Source of the DNA: Bacteroidota bacterium
GTDB taxonomy: Bacteria; Bacteroidota; Bacteroidia; Chitinophagales; Saprospiraceae
DNA: 39,846 bases
Assembly (NCBI GenBank): GCA_024642705.1
Contig: JAHEAQ010000013.1
Span: forward strand, 1-39,846
Direction: 5' to 3'
Positions within the stretch are counted from its first letter, which is position 1. Each line of letters opens with the position of its first letter. Position numbers and translations under genes: made by a program. This document shows, piece by piece, positions 1-9,971 of the stretch. The notes under the pieces are model-generated. The model ran no database searches, was not told the DNA's origin, and was given only the letters and a program-made list of their open reading frames with translations.

Positions 1-3000
1 CCACGCCTCCACCAACTTTTCGCCTTCCTCAATTTCAACTGTGCCTAATTTTTTTAAAAAATCAAGTCCTTCAGATTTCTTTAAATCCGAAACCAATATA
101 GGTAAATCTGAAGAATTTTTCAATTTTTCCAAAATATTCAAAACCTTATCCACACTAGCCAAATCATCCTCCAAATTCCCAAAAAACAACCTTAATTCGT
201 CAATATCAAAACCCAAATCTTCGAATCTACGAACATAATCAGCTGGACAAATTTTTGAAAATCCATTTAATTTTACATTTGCGCCTAATTCTATATAATC
301 TTCAGCATACTTTGATTGGGAAACATAGAATGAAAAAGACTCCGAACTTCCATCTGGTTTTAAGCGACGCCATTCCGTACCAGAATTGCCTTTCGGAAAT
401 ACAGAAATCTGTCCATCCATATGGATTCTCGTCAATCCACTATTGGCAATGACATCTTTTCCAAGATATTTTGCCAGTTCTTTAGCTGATTCTATGTCAT
501 TACAGGAGAGCAGTCGAATTGCATTCGAATTTCCTGATAGTAAGGTCGCAAGCTCACTAATATTTTGCTCAATACCATCGATTATGAATTTATCTCCAGT
601 AGAATGGATGATAACATCCTGCAAATCATTGCCCAATACTTTCTCATATTGGTTATTTTTTGATAAAGTGGCCAATATGCTAGCCTTGATTCCTTCATTG
701 GAAAGGTCTATTGCATCATCTGTTAATTTTAACAAACTTCCCCCCAATCTTGAAATTGCAGCAGCCTTAATTTCATCATCAATGACTTGGCCCAAATTGA
801 TAATGTCGTCAGATTCAAATTCAATTATTTTAACCAAAACCGCCTTTTCACTATCGCTTAGTTTTGCTAATTCATCAGGTTTACAATTGATTATTTCTGT
901 GAACAAGTCTCCTAATCTTTCACTCCTTAAACTCCCATTTTCAAGAGAATTGATCTCTGAAGATTTTAAGAACTTTAATAATTCTGACGTCGATTCTTGT
1001 TTAGCTCCTATTTTTGCTAACTTTTGAATGCCGATAGAACCCAAATTTGTAAGTCCCAAAACAGCACTTGTAGCATTTAGAACTTTAGATAGTTCGCTGT
1101 TTTGCTCTTGATAATAGGTAGCAGCAATTCCTGTAATGGCTGAAACTTTATCCGCATAAAGCAATGCTCTATTCAGCCAATTCAATTTTGTAATTGCTGC
1201 AACAGGAACAATTAAACTAATTGCATCAAGCGAAGTAAAAAAAAGATCCGACTGTGTTCTTCTTTCAGCATTTTCATGCAAATAATATAGTACAAAAGCG
1301 GGGTAAGCTTTGAAGTCATTTTGACCAAACAATTCTTTGGCAGTTCCAAATTTTGACTTTTGATCTATTACAATTGGTTCAAAAGGCTTTAAACCTTCAA
1401 AACTGTTTGCATTATCAATATTTTCAGTATAGAATAATATTTTGTTCTGAATCTTAGCGTCGAAAGTTCCATTATCATTTAAGGAAACTCCCGTAATAGG
1501 AGTAGTAGGAAATGCTAAATGGGCTTGATTCATGAATATGAAAACCCAATTGATCCTATTTAAAAAACCTTCATAATAGAAAGGCACAATTTTCGAGCAA
1601 AGTTTTTGAAAGAGAATCTGATTGATCTCAGTATCTCCTTGTGATATTAAAATTTCTGCATCTTGAGAAAATTGTTCGCTTGAGTTTTTTAATTTTTCAA
1701 TTGTCGATGGTGCAAGGCTCCAAATTTTGGATAGTGCAACAATAAAACTTTGGCCATTATTATCAAATACTGAATTGTCAACTCTTTGAATCAGCTTCTC
1801 CCATAGCCATTTGACTTTAATTTCAGGTGGTGAAGCGTCGTAATAATTTATACTTTGTGAATTGTAAACTTGTTCTGATTTGGTATTTTCCAAAAAGGAA
1901 ATAAAATGGTCGTAATCAGCAGGTTTAATTCTTTGGAGGAGATTGATGATGATTTTTTCTTCTCGATTATTCACCCAGAAATAATCTTCGAAAATCATAA
2001 AAGCAATCAATTCTTCTATAGTATTCTGAGGAAAAATCAATTGCTGGAATTCGCATTCATATAATTCAAAAATAGCTTCTTTAAGCCCAGATTTTAATGC
2101 GTTGTAATTAGTTGAATTATCGATTAAGTTTTGGTAAGACGTTATCAGGTCAGACCTTGCTAAAGTGATCCTTAATAGATCAAGTTTGTTTAAGTATTCA
2201 ACTTCATTTTCTTGTTCATTGTGTAATGCAACAAAAAGTTCTGCCAAATCATCAAAAGTACTATTTGCAGAGGGTACATTAAAACCATTACCTACGGGAT
2301 AAGTCCTAGTTTCGGCGTTGATCAGAATCAAAATATTTTCAAATAAATTATCTAAACTTGAACTTGGATCACAGGATTTAAAATATTCTTGATGATTATT
2401 CATAAAAAAAGCTAGTCCATTTATATAGAAACTACTTAATTGACTTGCTTCCGCAAATGCCTTATGATTTGAAATCAAGGATTGATACATCGTAGAAGAG
2501 AACTCAGCCCCCAACTGAATATTTTCAATCACATCGAACGGAACAACTTTTCCATTCCATTCATATTTGTCCTTTTCAATAGTGTAAAATTGGTTTAAAA
2601 GAAAATCGAAAGGTTGTGCACCTATAACATCATTGTATGAATAGTCATTGATTCCTACTATATGGATGGCATTTTTGCCATTGCTAAAACTTGGTCTTAG
2701 GATTACAGGTCTAATTAATCCTTCATTTATAAAATCATATTTTTTACTGCTATTGTTGGAAGGGTATTCATAATAATAGCCATTTCCGTTGTTGGCGTAT
2801 TCAATTTCAAATGAATCATTTTTAATTGTAAAAAATGTTAAAGTACCGATTGGGATTTGCTTTTTGGATTCCATAAAAGTCTCACCACCAGTTGCAAACG
2901 TTAATTTTTTAATTTGAGAAGCTTTTATAGATACAGGTCTTCCAGTATTAGATAAGAAAGTTAAGAAACCATTCTCTTCATATTCATTAAAAATTTCAGA

Positions 3001-5784
3001 AATTTCTAACGAAACATATTTTTGATCATTATCAGCTTTGAACCATGGTATAGGAAATTTTTGATTGTGCATCCGATTCCACTGTTTATAGTTTAAACTT
3101 TCTCCATTATTGTAATCCATCAAGTTTTTACTTGATCCCTTCGGATAGGTTGGGTTTTCATTCCAAAAATGATTAAGCGTAAAAGCTCCATGCCCCAATT
3201 CGTGTGCTATTATCCTTGCAGTTGACTTTATATCTTGATTAATGTCAATAAATCCAACGGTTTGTCCTTCAGCCATGAAACCAGAAATATTATCTTTCAT
3301 ATTGTCAACCATGAACAAATAAAGTTCATTTTCATTTTGGCCAAATTTGGAAAAATGATTGTTCATTATCCGAAGCATATCTGCACTGTAATTGGTCAAT
3401 AGTTCAGTATCAGCCTCAATATTTTCATCAGTATCAACATCTATAATGTTTTCAGAACTTTTCAAATTTATTTCAACACCAACAACTCCATTATTAAGGA
3501 TATTATTTATTTCTGTTTGCAATGATGTTATATCAATAGCAGTTCCTATACCATTCACAGGAATTAAGTTGATGGTATAATTCGTAAACTTGTAAGGTGC
3601 TAGATTGAAAGCACCAATACATTGCTCATTGAACATCATAAAGACCATTTCTTCTTCCTCCATCCCGGGCAATAGAATGGTAATTTCTTTTTCATTATGA
3701 ACTTGAAAATCTAATTGAAACTTATTTTGAGTCATAATTTTCACAGAATCCCAGTTGTTGCTTTTCCACTGAACATTAGATTCTGTTATAAGGACATTGA
3801 TATAGTCTCGTCCACCATATGCGATACTTTTGTTGGGAATTCTTGAATATCCAAGACTTTTATAGTTTTTTGGAGTTTTTTGATCTACTTCATCAAAACC
3901 ATACAGTCCATTTGAATTTGGTGAAAATTTGCACCCGAAGTTAGTTGAGAGCTCTTTTGGTGGTTTAAAATTTTTGTCTTCCTTTATGGCCATTCCTCCA
4001 GTAATAAGAATATCGCCGTTAGGCGTTTGAATTCGAAGTGGTGAATCATAAGTTTCGCCACCAGGATAAAGGATAACTTTTCCATTTGCGAATTCTACTT
4101 TTTCGAGGGTGTCCATTTTAATTATAGGAAAAGGGTCCACTGAACCAGAAAATAGATCTAAAAAATCATTTGTGGCAAGGATATTCTCCCCTAAAGGATC
4201 AAACATTGTTTCTATGAATCCTTCTACCATTCTATATTCATCATTGATCAGAATATTCTCAAACTCCACACCGATTTTAGCCATAAATAGTTGAGTTTGG
4301 AAAAATCCTTCACCTGAAAATCTACCATTACCACCCTCAATTTTTGAGACAACAACCCTAAAGTCGCCGGCAATGATGGTGTCTCCCACTTTTAAGACCA
4401 ACAAGGGATCAAAATTCAAAAGATCAATATCAAGTGGGGGCATCCCACATTCAAATAATCTACTGGGTGGAAATTTAGGAATTTCAATAATAATTGTATC
4501 GCTTGACCTTTCTTCTGCTGAGCAAACTTTACTCACATAAATTTCATAACTTTTACCCCGTTTGTAATGATCTAATGGAGCCCAAGGTTCTTCTGTTTCA
4601 AAGCTTTCCCAGTATTCGTTTTCAGCTCCTTGCTCTTTGAAAAACATCTTATAATATCCAGAGAATTCTGGATATTGAAATGAGTTAGAAATAGCAGAAT
4701 CTGCCGAAATTATTTTGTCTTCGAAAATGCTATTAGTAGAAATTGAATCAGAAGAGCTAATGGCATTGTTCTGAATGTTTAGAGGAATGGGTGGTTTGCC
4801 ATTGTCCCAAAAAACATATGTTTTTAAATTGTCATCAATAGCATATTTTGGCATTGTTGGGTCAATACATGCTTCATTTTCGATGGACATACCATATTTG
4901 AATCTATGTATAGCTGATTTCCCATTGTTTTTGAATACATATATTGGCGGGCCTATTGGACCATTCACCATGTCTGCAACCTTTATTTGGATGATGTATT
5001 CTTTTCCGACGTTTAGAGGTGGATCCAATGCAGTTAAAAAAATGGAACTTAATTGGTTGATTGTTTTTGAAAAATAAGGTAAGGTATATTCTACAATTTG
5101 TTGATCAGTGAAATTTTCAATGGATTCATAAAGATTGACTTCGTATTGCACTGGAAATGTTCCTATATGAAGTGGTTGCCATGATATTTGAATGTTTTGA
5201 GGAAAATTAGGTAGAATACTGTCGTATGGCAATATTATTTCTGGAGGGTCAAATTCTTCCAAGAACATATAAAAACATTCAGTTTTGGATACTTGTTCCT
5301 TATTCAATAATTCAAATGCGGTTACACAAATTTCCCATTCGCCTTCAGGCAGGTAGCCATTGTTATAAATTGAACTTTCGATCATTCCATTTGAAAGAAA
5401 ATATTCAGACAATTGATGATTTGAAAGTATAGTTGGAATTCCTTGAACTATTAAGAATGGATTATTTATAAAGTTAGGATCAGAGCGAAAAATGCCGTTT
5501 GGACCTCTTAATTCCAACTGTAAACCGAGGGTTAATTCCGAAATAAACAAATCTTTAAGGTAGAGTGAAAGTTGGATTTTATTGCTTTGGGAATAACTTT
5601 CCTGAGTAAAAGTATAATAAGCTGGGCTGTGTGGTTGATTGACTTGCAAATTAATTCCAACTGGATAATTTTGACCTTGCGACGATAATGGAACCAACCA
5701 AGCCCAAAGAAGGGCTATGCAAACTACAGTTTTAGAGGTATGTGCAAAAGAATTAATCAATTTAGAAGTTGTTAATTCTTTCAA
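1..5784 (-). CDS. Giant secreted TANFOR-type protein with zincin and toxin-like processing domain (C-terminus cut by window edge)
   Basis: The frame stays open for 1928 codons from a TTG at 5784 to the left edge. There is no in-frame ATG near the start and a TAA lies just upstream, so TTG is the likely start. Residues 1-37 form a signal peptide ending near SSQGQ. The next ~170 residues match the head of Bacteroidota TANFOR proteins (QNYPV.., ..LPEGEWEICV, DPPEI), followed by an FnIII-like segment (ISWQP). Residues 861-866 read HELGHG, with NLMDYN shortly after, the zincin motif typical of these proteins. Near the end, His1727 (HSTGD) and Cys1761 (LLSCN), followed by LAKYLGKDVIANSG, resemble the clan CD (caspase/C80-like) domains placed before the effector of polymorphic toxins. 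The last visible residues (EEGEKLVEAW) are the kind of linker that precedes such effectors. The real C-terminus and any immunity gene lie outside the window. The architecture is fairly sure; the toxin role is inferred. Confidence 0.8.
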   Translation of the reverse strand, partial: MKELTTSKLINSFAHTSKTVVCIALLWAWLVPLSSQGQNYPVGINLQVNQPHSPAYYTFTQESYSQSNKIQLSLYLKDLFISELTLGLQLELRGPNGIFRSDPNFINNPFLIVQGIPTILSNHQLSEYFLSNGMIESSIYNNGYLPEGEWEICVTAFELLNKEQVSKTECFYMFLEEFDPPEIILPYDSILPNFPQNIQISWQPLHIGTFPVQYEVNLYESIENFTDQQIVEYTLPYFSKTINQLSSIFLTALDPPLNVGKEYIIQIKVADMVNGPIGPPIYVFKNNGKSAIHRFKYGMSIENEACIDPTMPKYAIDDNLKTYVFWDNGKPPIPLNIQNNAISSSDSISTNSIFEDKIISADSAISNSFQYPEFSGYYKMFFKEQGAENEYWESFETEEPWAPLDHYKRGKSYEIYVSKVCSAEERSSDTIIIEIPKFPPSRLFECGMPPLDIDLLNFDPLLVLKVGDTIIAGDFRVVVSKIEGGNGRFSGEGFFQTQLFMAKIGVEFENILINDEYRMVEGFIETMFDPLGENILATNDFLDLFSGSVDPFPIIKMDTLEKVEFANGKVILYPGGETYDSPLRIQTPNGDILITGGMAIKEDKNFKPPKELSTNFGCKFSPNSNGLYGFDEVDQKTPKNYKSLGYSRIPNKSIAYGGRDYINVLITESNVQWKSNNWDSVKIMTQNKFQLDFQVHNEKEITILLPGMEEEEMVFMMFNEQCIGAFNLAPYKFTNYTINLIPVNGIGTAIDITSLQTEINNILNNGVVGVEINLKSSENIIDVDTDENIEADTELLTNYSADMLRIMNNHFSKFGQNENELYLFMVDNMKDNISGFMAEGQTVGFIDINQDIKSTARIIAHELGHGAFTLNHFWNENPTYPKGSSKNLMDYNNGESLNYKQWNRMHNQKFPIPWFKADNDQKYVSLEISEIFNEYEENGFLTFLSNTGRPVSIKASQIKKLTFATGGETFMESKKQIPIGTLTFFTIKNDSFEIEYANNGNGYYYEYPSNNSSKKYDFINEGLIRPVILRPSFSNGKNAIHIVGINDYSYNDVIGAQPFDFLLNQFYTIEKDKYEWNGKVVPFDVIENIQLGAEFSSTMYQSLISNHKAFAEASQLSSFYINGLAFFMNNHQEYFKSCDPSSSLDNLFENILILINAETRTYPVGNGFNVPSANSTFDDLAELFVALHNEQENEVEYLNKLDLLRITLARSDLITSYQNLIDNSTNYNALKSGLKEAIFELYECEFQQLIFPQNTIEELIAFMIFEDYFWVNNREEKIIINLLQRIKPADYDHFISFLENTKSEQVYNSQSINYYDASPPEIKVKWLWEKLIQRVDNSVFDNNGQSFIVALSKIWSLAPSTIEKLKNSSEQFSQDAEILISQGDTEINQILFQKLCSKIVPFYYEGFLNRINWVFIFMNQAHLAFPTTPITGVSLNDNGTFDAKIQNKILFYTENIDNANSFEGLKPFEPIVIDQKSKFGTAKELFGQNDFKAYPAFVLYYLHENAERRTQSDLFFTSLDAISLIVPVAAITKLNWLNRALLYADKVSAITGIAATYYQEQNSELSKVLNATSAVLGLTNLGSIGIQKLAKIGAKQESTSELLKFLKSSEINSLENGSLRSERLGDLFTEIINCKPDELAKLSDSEKAVLVKIIEFESDDIINLGQVIDDEIKAAAISRLGGSLLKLTDDAIDLSNEGIKASILATLSKNNQYEKVLGNDLQDVIIHSTGDKFIIDGIEQNISELATLLSGNSNAIRLLSCNDIESAKELAKYLGKDVIANSGLTRIHMDGQISVFPKGNSGTEWRRLKPDGSSESFSFYVSQSKYAEDYIELGANVKLNGFSKICPADYVRRFEDLGFDIDELRLFFGNLEDDLASVDKVLNILEKLKNSSDLPILVSDLKKSEGLDFLKKLGTVEIEEGEKLVEAW

Positions 5785-6118
5785 TTTATTGAATTTATTT
5801 TACCAGAACAAAAGAAATGTATTAAATCAATTGTATTTCAACAAAATGGTTCGAGATGAAATTGATTTTAAGAGGGAATAGGGTAGACTTATCACAGTAA
5901 TTCGGTTGTTACACGAACAAATTGTATTAGTGGCAAATGCCTTTTTTTTTAAAAAATCAATTATTCGAAACTTGGATTTAGATTAGGTAATGATTTATTA
6001 AAAAAAATCTTAATTCTAGATTAACCATTAGAGCTTTAGAAAAAAATCCCACTTTTTAAACTTTGAAATAACCTCTATTCAATTGTACAATCACGAAAAA
6101 ATTAAAATCAATTGTATA
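5785..6118. other. Intergenic region, 334 bp
   Basis: Very AT-rich spacer between the ptrB stop and the TTG start of the giant secreted protein, both on the minus strand. It must carry the latter's promoter unless the two are cotranscribed. I found no clean minus-strand TAnnTTTG box, no strong hairpin and no credible small gene in it. Confidence 0.5.
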
Positions 6119-8221
6119 TTATGAATGTTTAATTCCAGCTAAATCAATAATAAAAGCATATTCCATAGCTGTTTCCCTAAATCTTTTGAATCTTCCTGAT
6201 GCCCCTCCATGTCCTGCTCCCATATTGGTGTGCAAAATTAATGGATTATGATCTGTCTTCATTTCCCTTAGCTTAGCAACCCATTTTGCAGGTTCCCAAT
6301 ATTGAACTTGAGAATCGTGGTACCCAGTTGTTACCATCAAAGCTGGATATTCCTTTTTTTCTACATTATCATATGGAGAGTACGATTTTATATAATCATA
6401 ATAAACTTTTTCATTTGGATTTCCCCATTCATCATATTCTCCGGTTGTCAATGGTATAGTATCATCCAACATTGTTGTAATCACATCGACAAATGGCACT
6501 GCAGCAACTACGCCTTTCCACATTTTCGGTTCCATGTTGATCACTGCTCCCATAAGCAGTCCACCAGCACTTCCGCCCATAGCGAAAAGATTATTTTTTG
6601 CAGCATATTTCTTTTCAACTAGATATTTGCCGCAATCAATAAAATCGGTAAAAGTGTTTTTCTTTTTGAGCAGCTTTCCATCTTCATACCAATGCCGACC
6701 CATTTCTTCACCACCACGAATATTCGCAATGGCATAGATAAATCCTCGATCTAACAAACTTAGTCGCACACTGCTAAAATATGGATCCATACAATGACCA
6801 TAAGAGCCATAAGCGTAAAGCAACAAAGGAGAAGTTCCATCTAATTTTGTTCCTTTTTTGTACACAATTGATATTGGAATTTTTGTGCCATCTTCAGCTG
6901 TTGCCATTAATCTTTCAGTTTGATAGTTTTTTATTTCAAAATCACCAACTACTTCTTCCTGTTTAAGTAGTGTCTTTTCTCTTAAAACCATATCGTAATC
7001 ATAAGTTGAATTAGGCGTTTTCATGGAAGTATAACCCAATCTTAATATATCAGTATCGAATTCAGGATTTATGGAAGTAAACATATAATAAGCTTCTTCA
7101 CCAAATGAAATATAATGTTCAGCATCCCCATTCCAAGGCATTATTCTTATCTGAGTTAGACCATCCTTTCTTTCTGAAACAACTAAGAAATTTTTGAAAA
7201 TATCCATCCCCTCAAAAAGAACATCATCCCTGTTTGCAATCATTTCCGTCCAATTTTCTTTAGAAGTTTTACCTTCGTAAGTGGACATTAACCTAAAATT
7301 TTTTGCATCCATATTGGTTCTTATAAACCATTTGTCTTCATAATGTCCAATGCTATATTCTAAATTTCGTTCTCTAGGTTGAAATAAAACAAATTCGTCG
7401 AAAGGACGGTCTGCATTAACATAACTGTATTCCTGAGACAATGTGGAATGAGAACCAATAATAATGTATTTTTTAGATTTAGTCTTATAGACAAAATTTA
7501 TAAATGTACCATCTTGTTCATGATAAATTTCAACATCATCCTTAGAATTAGTTCCTAAAATGTGTCTGAATATTTTATATGGCCTTAAAGTTTCATCTTT
7601 TACTGAATAAAATAAAGTTTTGTTATCATTAGCCCAAACTATTGCTCCGCTAGAGTTTGGAATAACATCTTGGAACATTTCTCCAGTAAGAAGATTCTTA
7701 AATTTTATATCATAAATTCTTCTACTCAACGTATCTTCAGCATATGCTAAAATTTTATTGTCTGGGCTAATAGTCCTAGTGCCAATATTATAAAACTCAA
7801 AACCCTTAGCCATCTCATTAACATCCAATAAAATTTCTTCCTCTGATTCTAATGTTTCTTTTTTTCTGCTATGTATTGGATATTCTTTTCCTTCTTCGAA
7901 CCGATTAATATAATAGTACCCATTTTCTTTATAAGGTACCGACATATCTGTTTGTTTGATTCTGCCAACGATTTCAGTGAAAAGTTCTTCTTGGAAAGTT
8001 TCAGTGTGGGAAAGGATTTGTTTAGTATAGGCATTTTCTGCTTCTAGATAATCCACCACTTTTTTAGTTTGCTCATCTAATTCTGAAGCATTTTTTTGTT
8101 CATCAGACAACTTCATCCAATAGTAATTATCCATTCGATCATCACCATGAATGCTTAAAATTTCAGCTTCTTTCTCTGCAACTGGAGCTTTAATATTCTT
8201 ATTCAACATTTGACTAAGCAT
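6119..8221 (-). CDS. ptrB: Oligopeptidase B (S9A serine peptidase)
   Basis: A 700-residue prolyl-oligopeptidase-family enzyme. Such enzymes cut short peptides after Arg or Lys in the cytosol. The N-terminus (APVAEK...IHGDDRMDNYYWM) is the usual opening of oligopeptidase B. A beta-propeller region follows to about residue 420, then the alpha/beta-hydrolase domain. The catalytic triad is visible: Ser551 in MGGSAGG, Asp636 in TTGYHDSQVQYWEP, and His671 in GAGHGGASGR. The stretch VPFVDVITTMLDDTIPLTTGE, in the substrate-binding lobe, is strongly conserved in the family. There is no convincing signal peptide, so a cytoplasmic location is expected. Met1 or Met5 could be the start, since the family similarity begins just after both. 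It stands alone, with 334 bp downstream to the next gene on its strand and a divergent MATE gene upstream. Confidence 0.96.
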   Translation of the reverse strand: MLSQMLNKNIKAPVAEKEAEILSIHGDDRMDNYYWMKLSDEQKNASELDEQTKKVVDYLEAENAYTKQILSHTETFQEELFTEIVGRIKQTDMSVPYKENGYYYINRFEEGKEYPIHSRKKETLESEEEILLDVNEMAKGFEFYNIGTRTISPDNKILAYAEDTLSRRIYDIKFKNLLTGEMFQDVIPNSSGAIVWANDNKTLFYSVKDETLRPYKIFRHILGTNSKDDVEIYHEQDGTFINFVYKTKSKKYIIIGSHSTLSQEYSYVNADRPFDEFVLFQPRERNLEYSIGHYEDKWFIRTNMDAKNFRLMSTYEGKTSKENWTEMIANRDDVLFEGMDIFKNFLVVSERKDGLTQIRIMPWNGDAEHYISFGEEAYYMFTSINPEFDTDILRLGYTSMKTPNSTYDYDMVLREKTLLKQEEVVGDFEIKNYQTERLMATAEDGTKIPISIVYKKGTKLDGTSPLLLYAYGSYGHCMDPYFSSVRLSLLDRGFIYAIANIRGGEEMGRHWYEDGKLLKKKNTFTDFIDCGKYLVEKKYAAKNNLFAMGGSAGGLLMGAVINMEPKMWKGVVAAVPFVDVITTMLDDTIPLTTGEYDEWGNPNEKVYYDYIKSYSPYDNVEKKEYPALMVTTGYHDSQVQYWEPAKWVAKLREMKTDHNPLILHTNMGAGHGGASGRFKRFRETAMEYAFIIDLAGIKHS

Positions 8222-8490
8222 AATTTTTTTTATTTTGAGACGGCAAGGTATTCGGAAAATGAAGAATTGCCAAGAATGTTCTGATATATAATTTATAAAT
8301 TAATTAGTTGAAATTTTGACTGTTAAAATAATTTCGTCTTCAAAATAGGAAATTGTATTAGCCATAATTAATATTGTGGAAATCAAGATATCTTTTAAAG
8401 AAGATTATCTTTAGGCAAAATTTGAAGATTAAAATTTTAGATTTTGGAAGGTTCCAATAAATAATGAAGTTTACACCTGAAAAATAAGAC

Positions 8491-9828
8491 TTGCAATTAG
8501 ATACCACATATAAACAAATTTTTTCCATTTCTGTGCCAATAATGCTCGGAAGCGCTGTGCAAAATATAATTGCATTAACGGATTCCATTTTTTTGTTTCA
8601 TTATAATGATATAGATTTTCGAGCAATCGGTTTAGTGAGTGTTTTTTATCTAATAATTTCAGCAATTGGATATGGATTTTCGCGTGGAGGACAAATAATC
8701 ATAGCAAGAAGGTTTGGGCAAGGAAACAATGACGACCTGGTAAGGAGCTTTTATGCGTTGCTTTATTTTGAGCTTTTGCTTGCATTTGTAATGTTTGTTT
8801 TAATTCAGTTTTTAGGGCAATGGTTTTTTGAAAAAATTGTAAGTGACCCTCCAACATTAGAAGCATGCATTGATTACCTGATACCTAGATCATATGGAAT
8901 TTTCTTTAGTTATTTAGGTGTAATTATAGTTGCGCTATATACAGGAATTGCAAAAACATCTTTCATTGTGATTGATGTAGTTATTCTTGCTACAGTGAAT
9001 ATGGTACTGAATTATCTTTTTATTTTTGGAAAGTTGGGGGTGCCGGAAATGGGTATTGCTGGAGCAGCATGGGCAAGCACAATTGCTGAACTTATAGCTT
9101 TTATAGCGTTTATTATTTACATGATTTTTGAAAAGGATAGGAGAGTGACAGGGTTGTTCGCATTTCCAAAATTAGATCTGCCTCTTATTGCATTGGTATA
9201 TAAAGTTTCTATTCCAATTGTAATGCAAGTAATTATTGGTTTGGGGGCTTGGTTTGTTTTTTTTAGTCTAATAGAAAATATGGGCGGAAAAGAACTTGAG
9301 ATTTCTAATTTGGTAAGGATCGTTTTTTTGATTTTATCCATACCGACATGGGGATTCTCATCAGGGATAAACACTTTAACGAGTAACATAAGAGGTGCAG
9401 GAAATGAAAAAGAAGTTATCCCAGTAATTTGGAGAACCGTTCTTATTAACTTTGTAATTACAATGGTTATTACATTGCCAGTCGTGCTTTTTCCAGAAAC
9501 AACACTTTATCCGATATTTGGGAAAGCTGATATGAGCATAATTCATGATGCACAACCTATTTTTTATGTAATGTTTTTGATCCTTATTAGTTTTTCTATT
9601 GGGGCTATACTTTTCAATGGACTTTTAGGAATTGGTGCTACAAATTGGGGGTTCCGAATTCAAGGCATAATGACCGTATTTTATTTGGCATATATATTTA
9701 TAATTGTAAAATACTATAATGCAAATTTAATTTGGGCTTGGTTTTCTGAGGTTTTCTATTGGTTTTTCATATTGCTGATCTGCATTTGGATTTTATATAG
9801 ATTCAATTGGAAAATTATCAAAATTTAA
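8491..9828 (+). CDS. MATE family multidrug/organic cation exporter
   Basis: A 445-residue integral membrane protein with about 12 hydrophobic segments arranged as two MatE repeats. Typical repeat sequences are IFSISVPIMLGSAVQNII...TDSIFL and, in the second half, YKVSIPIVMQVIIGLGAWFVFF. MATE proteins expel drugs or metabolites in exchange for H+ or Na+; the substrate cannot be told from sequence. The start is taken as TTG at 8491 because TAA at 8485 lies in frame two codons upstream and the family fold begins at about residue 8. An in-frame ATG at 8464 is separated from the gene only by that TAA. The first internal ATG (8540) would cut into the first membrane helix. It is divergent from ptrB with 269 bp between, and 143 bp before smc. 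Confidence 0.9.
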   Translation: MQLDTTYKQIFSISVPIMLGSAVQNIIALTDSIFLFHYNDIDFRAIGLVSVFYLIISAIGYGFSRGGQIIIARRFGQGNNDDLVRSFYALLYFELLLAFVMFVLIQFLGQWFFEKIVSDPPTLEACIDYLIPRSYGIFFSYLGVIIVALYTGIAKTSFIVIDVVILATVNMVLNYLFIFGKLGVPEMGIAGAAWASTIAELIAFIAFIIYMIFEKDRRVTGLFAFPKLDLPLIALVYKVSIPIVMQVIIGLGAWFVFFSLIENMGGKELEISNLVRIVFLILSIPTWGFSSGINTLTSNIRGAGNEKEVIPVIWRTVLINFVITMVITLPVVLFPETTLYPIFGKADMSIIHDAQPIFYVMFLILISFSIGAILFNGLLGIGATNWGFRIQGIMTVFYLAYIFIIVKYYNANLIWAWFSEVFYWFFILLICIWILYRFNWKIIKI

Positions 9829-9956
9829 AGAATCAGTTCGTTTCTTGGTAAAAATAATCCGCTCAATATTTCAAAGGAATAAATCATTCCAATATTCTAG
9901 AAAATAGTTATCCCCATATGTGGAAAACAATTCAGAATCTTATATTTCAATTTTTA

Positions 9957-9964
9957 TAATTTTG
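9957..9964 (+). promoter_or_regulatory. Possible -7 box of smc
   Basis: TAATTTTG matches the Bacteroidota -7 consensus TAnnTTTG and ends 7 bp before the smc ATG, implying a leaderless or nearly leaderless mRNA. No TTG sits at the expected -33 spacing, so this is a weak call. Confidence 0.25.
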
Positions 9965-9971
9965 CTGAGCT

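Noticed and set aside
386-1027. 213-codon plus-strand frame
   Set aside because: Antisense to the giant secreted protein, with no recognisable motif and a composition explained by the AT-rich coding strand.
9876-9890. Hairpin GGAAT/ATTCC between the MATE gene and smc
   Set aside because: Only 5 bp with no T-run; too weak to call a terminator.
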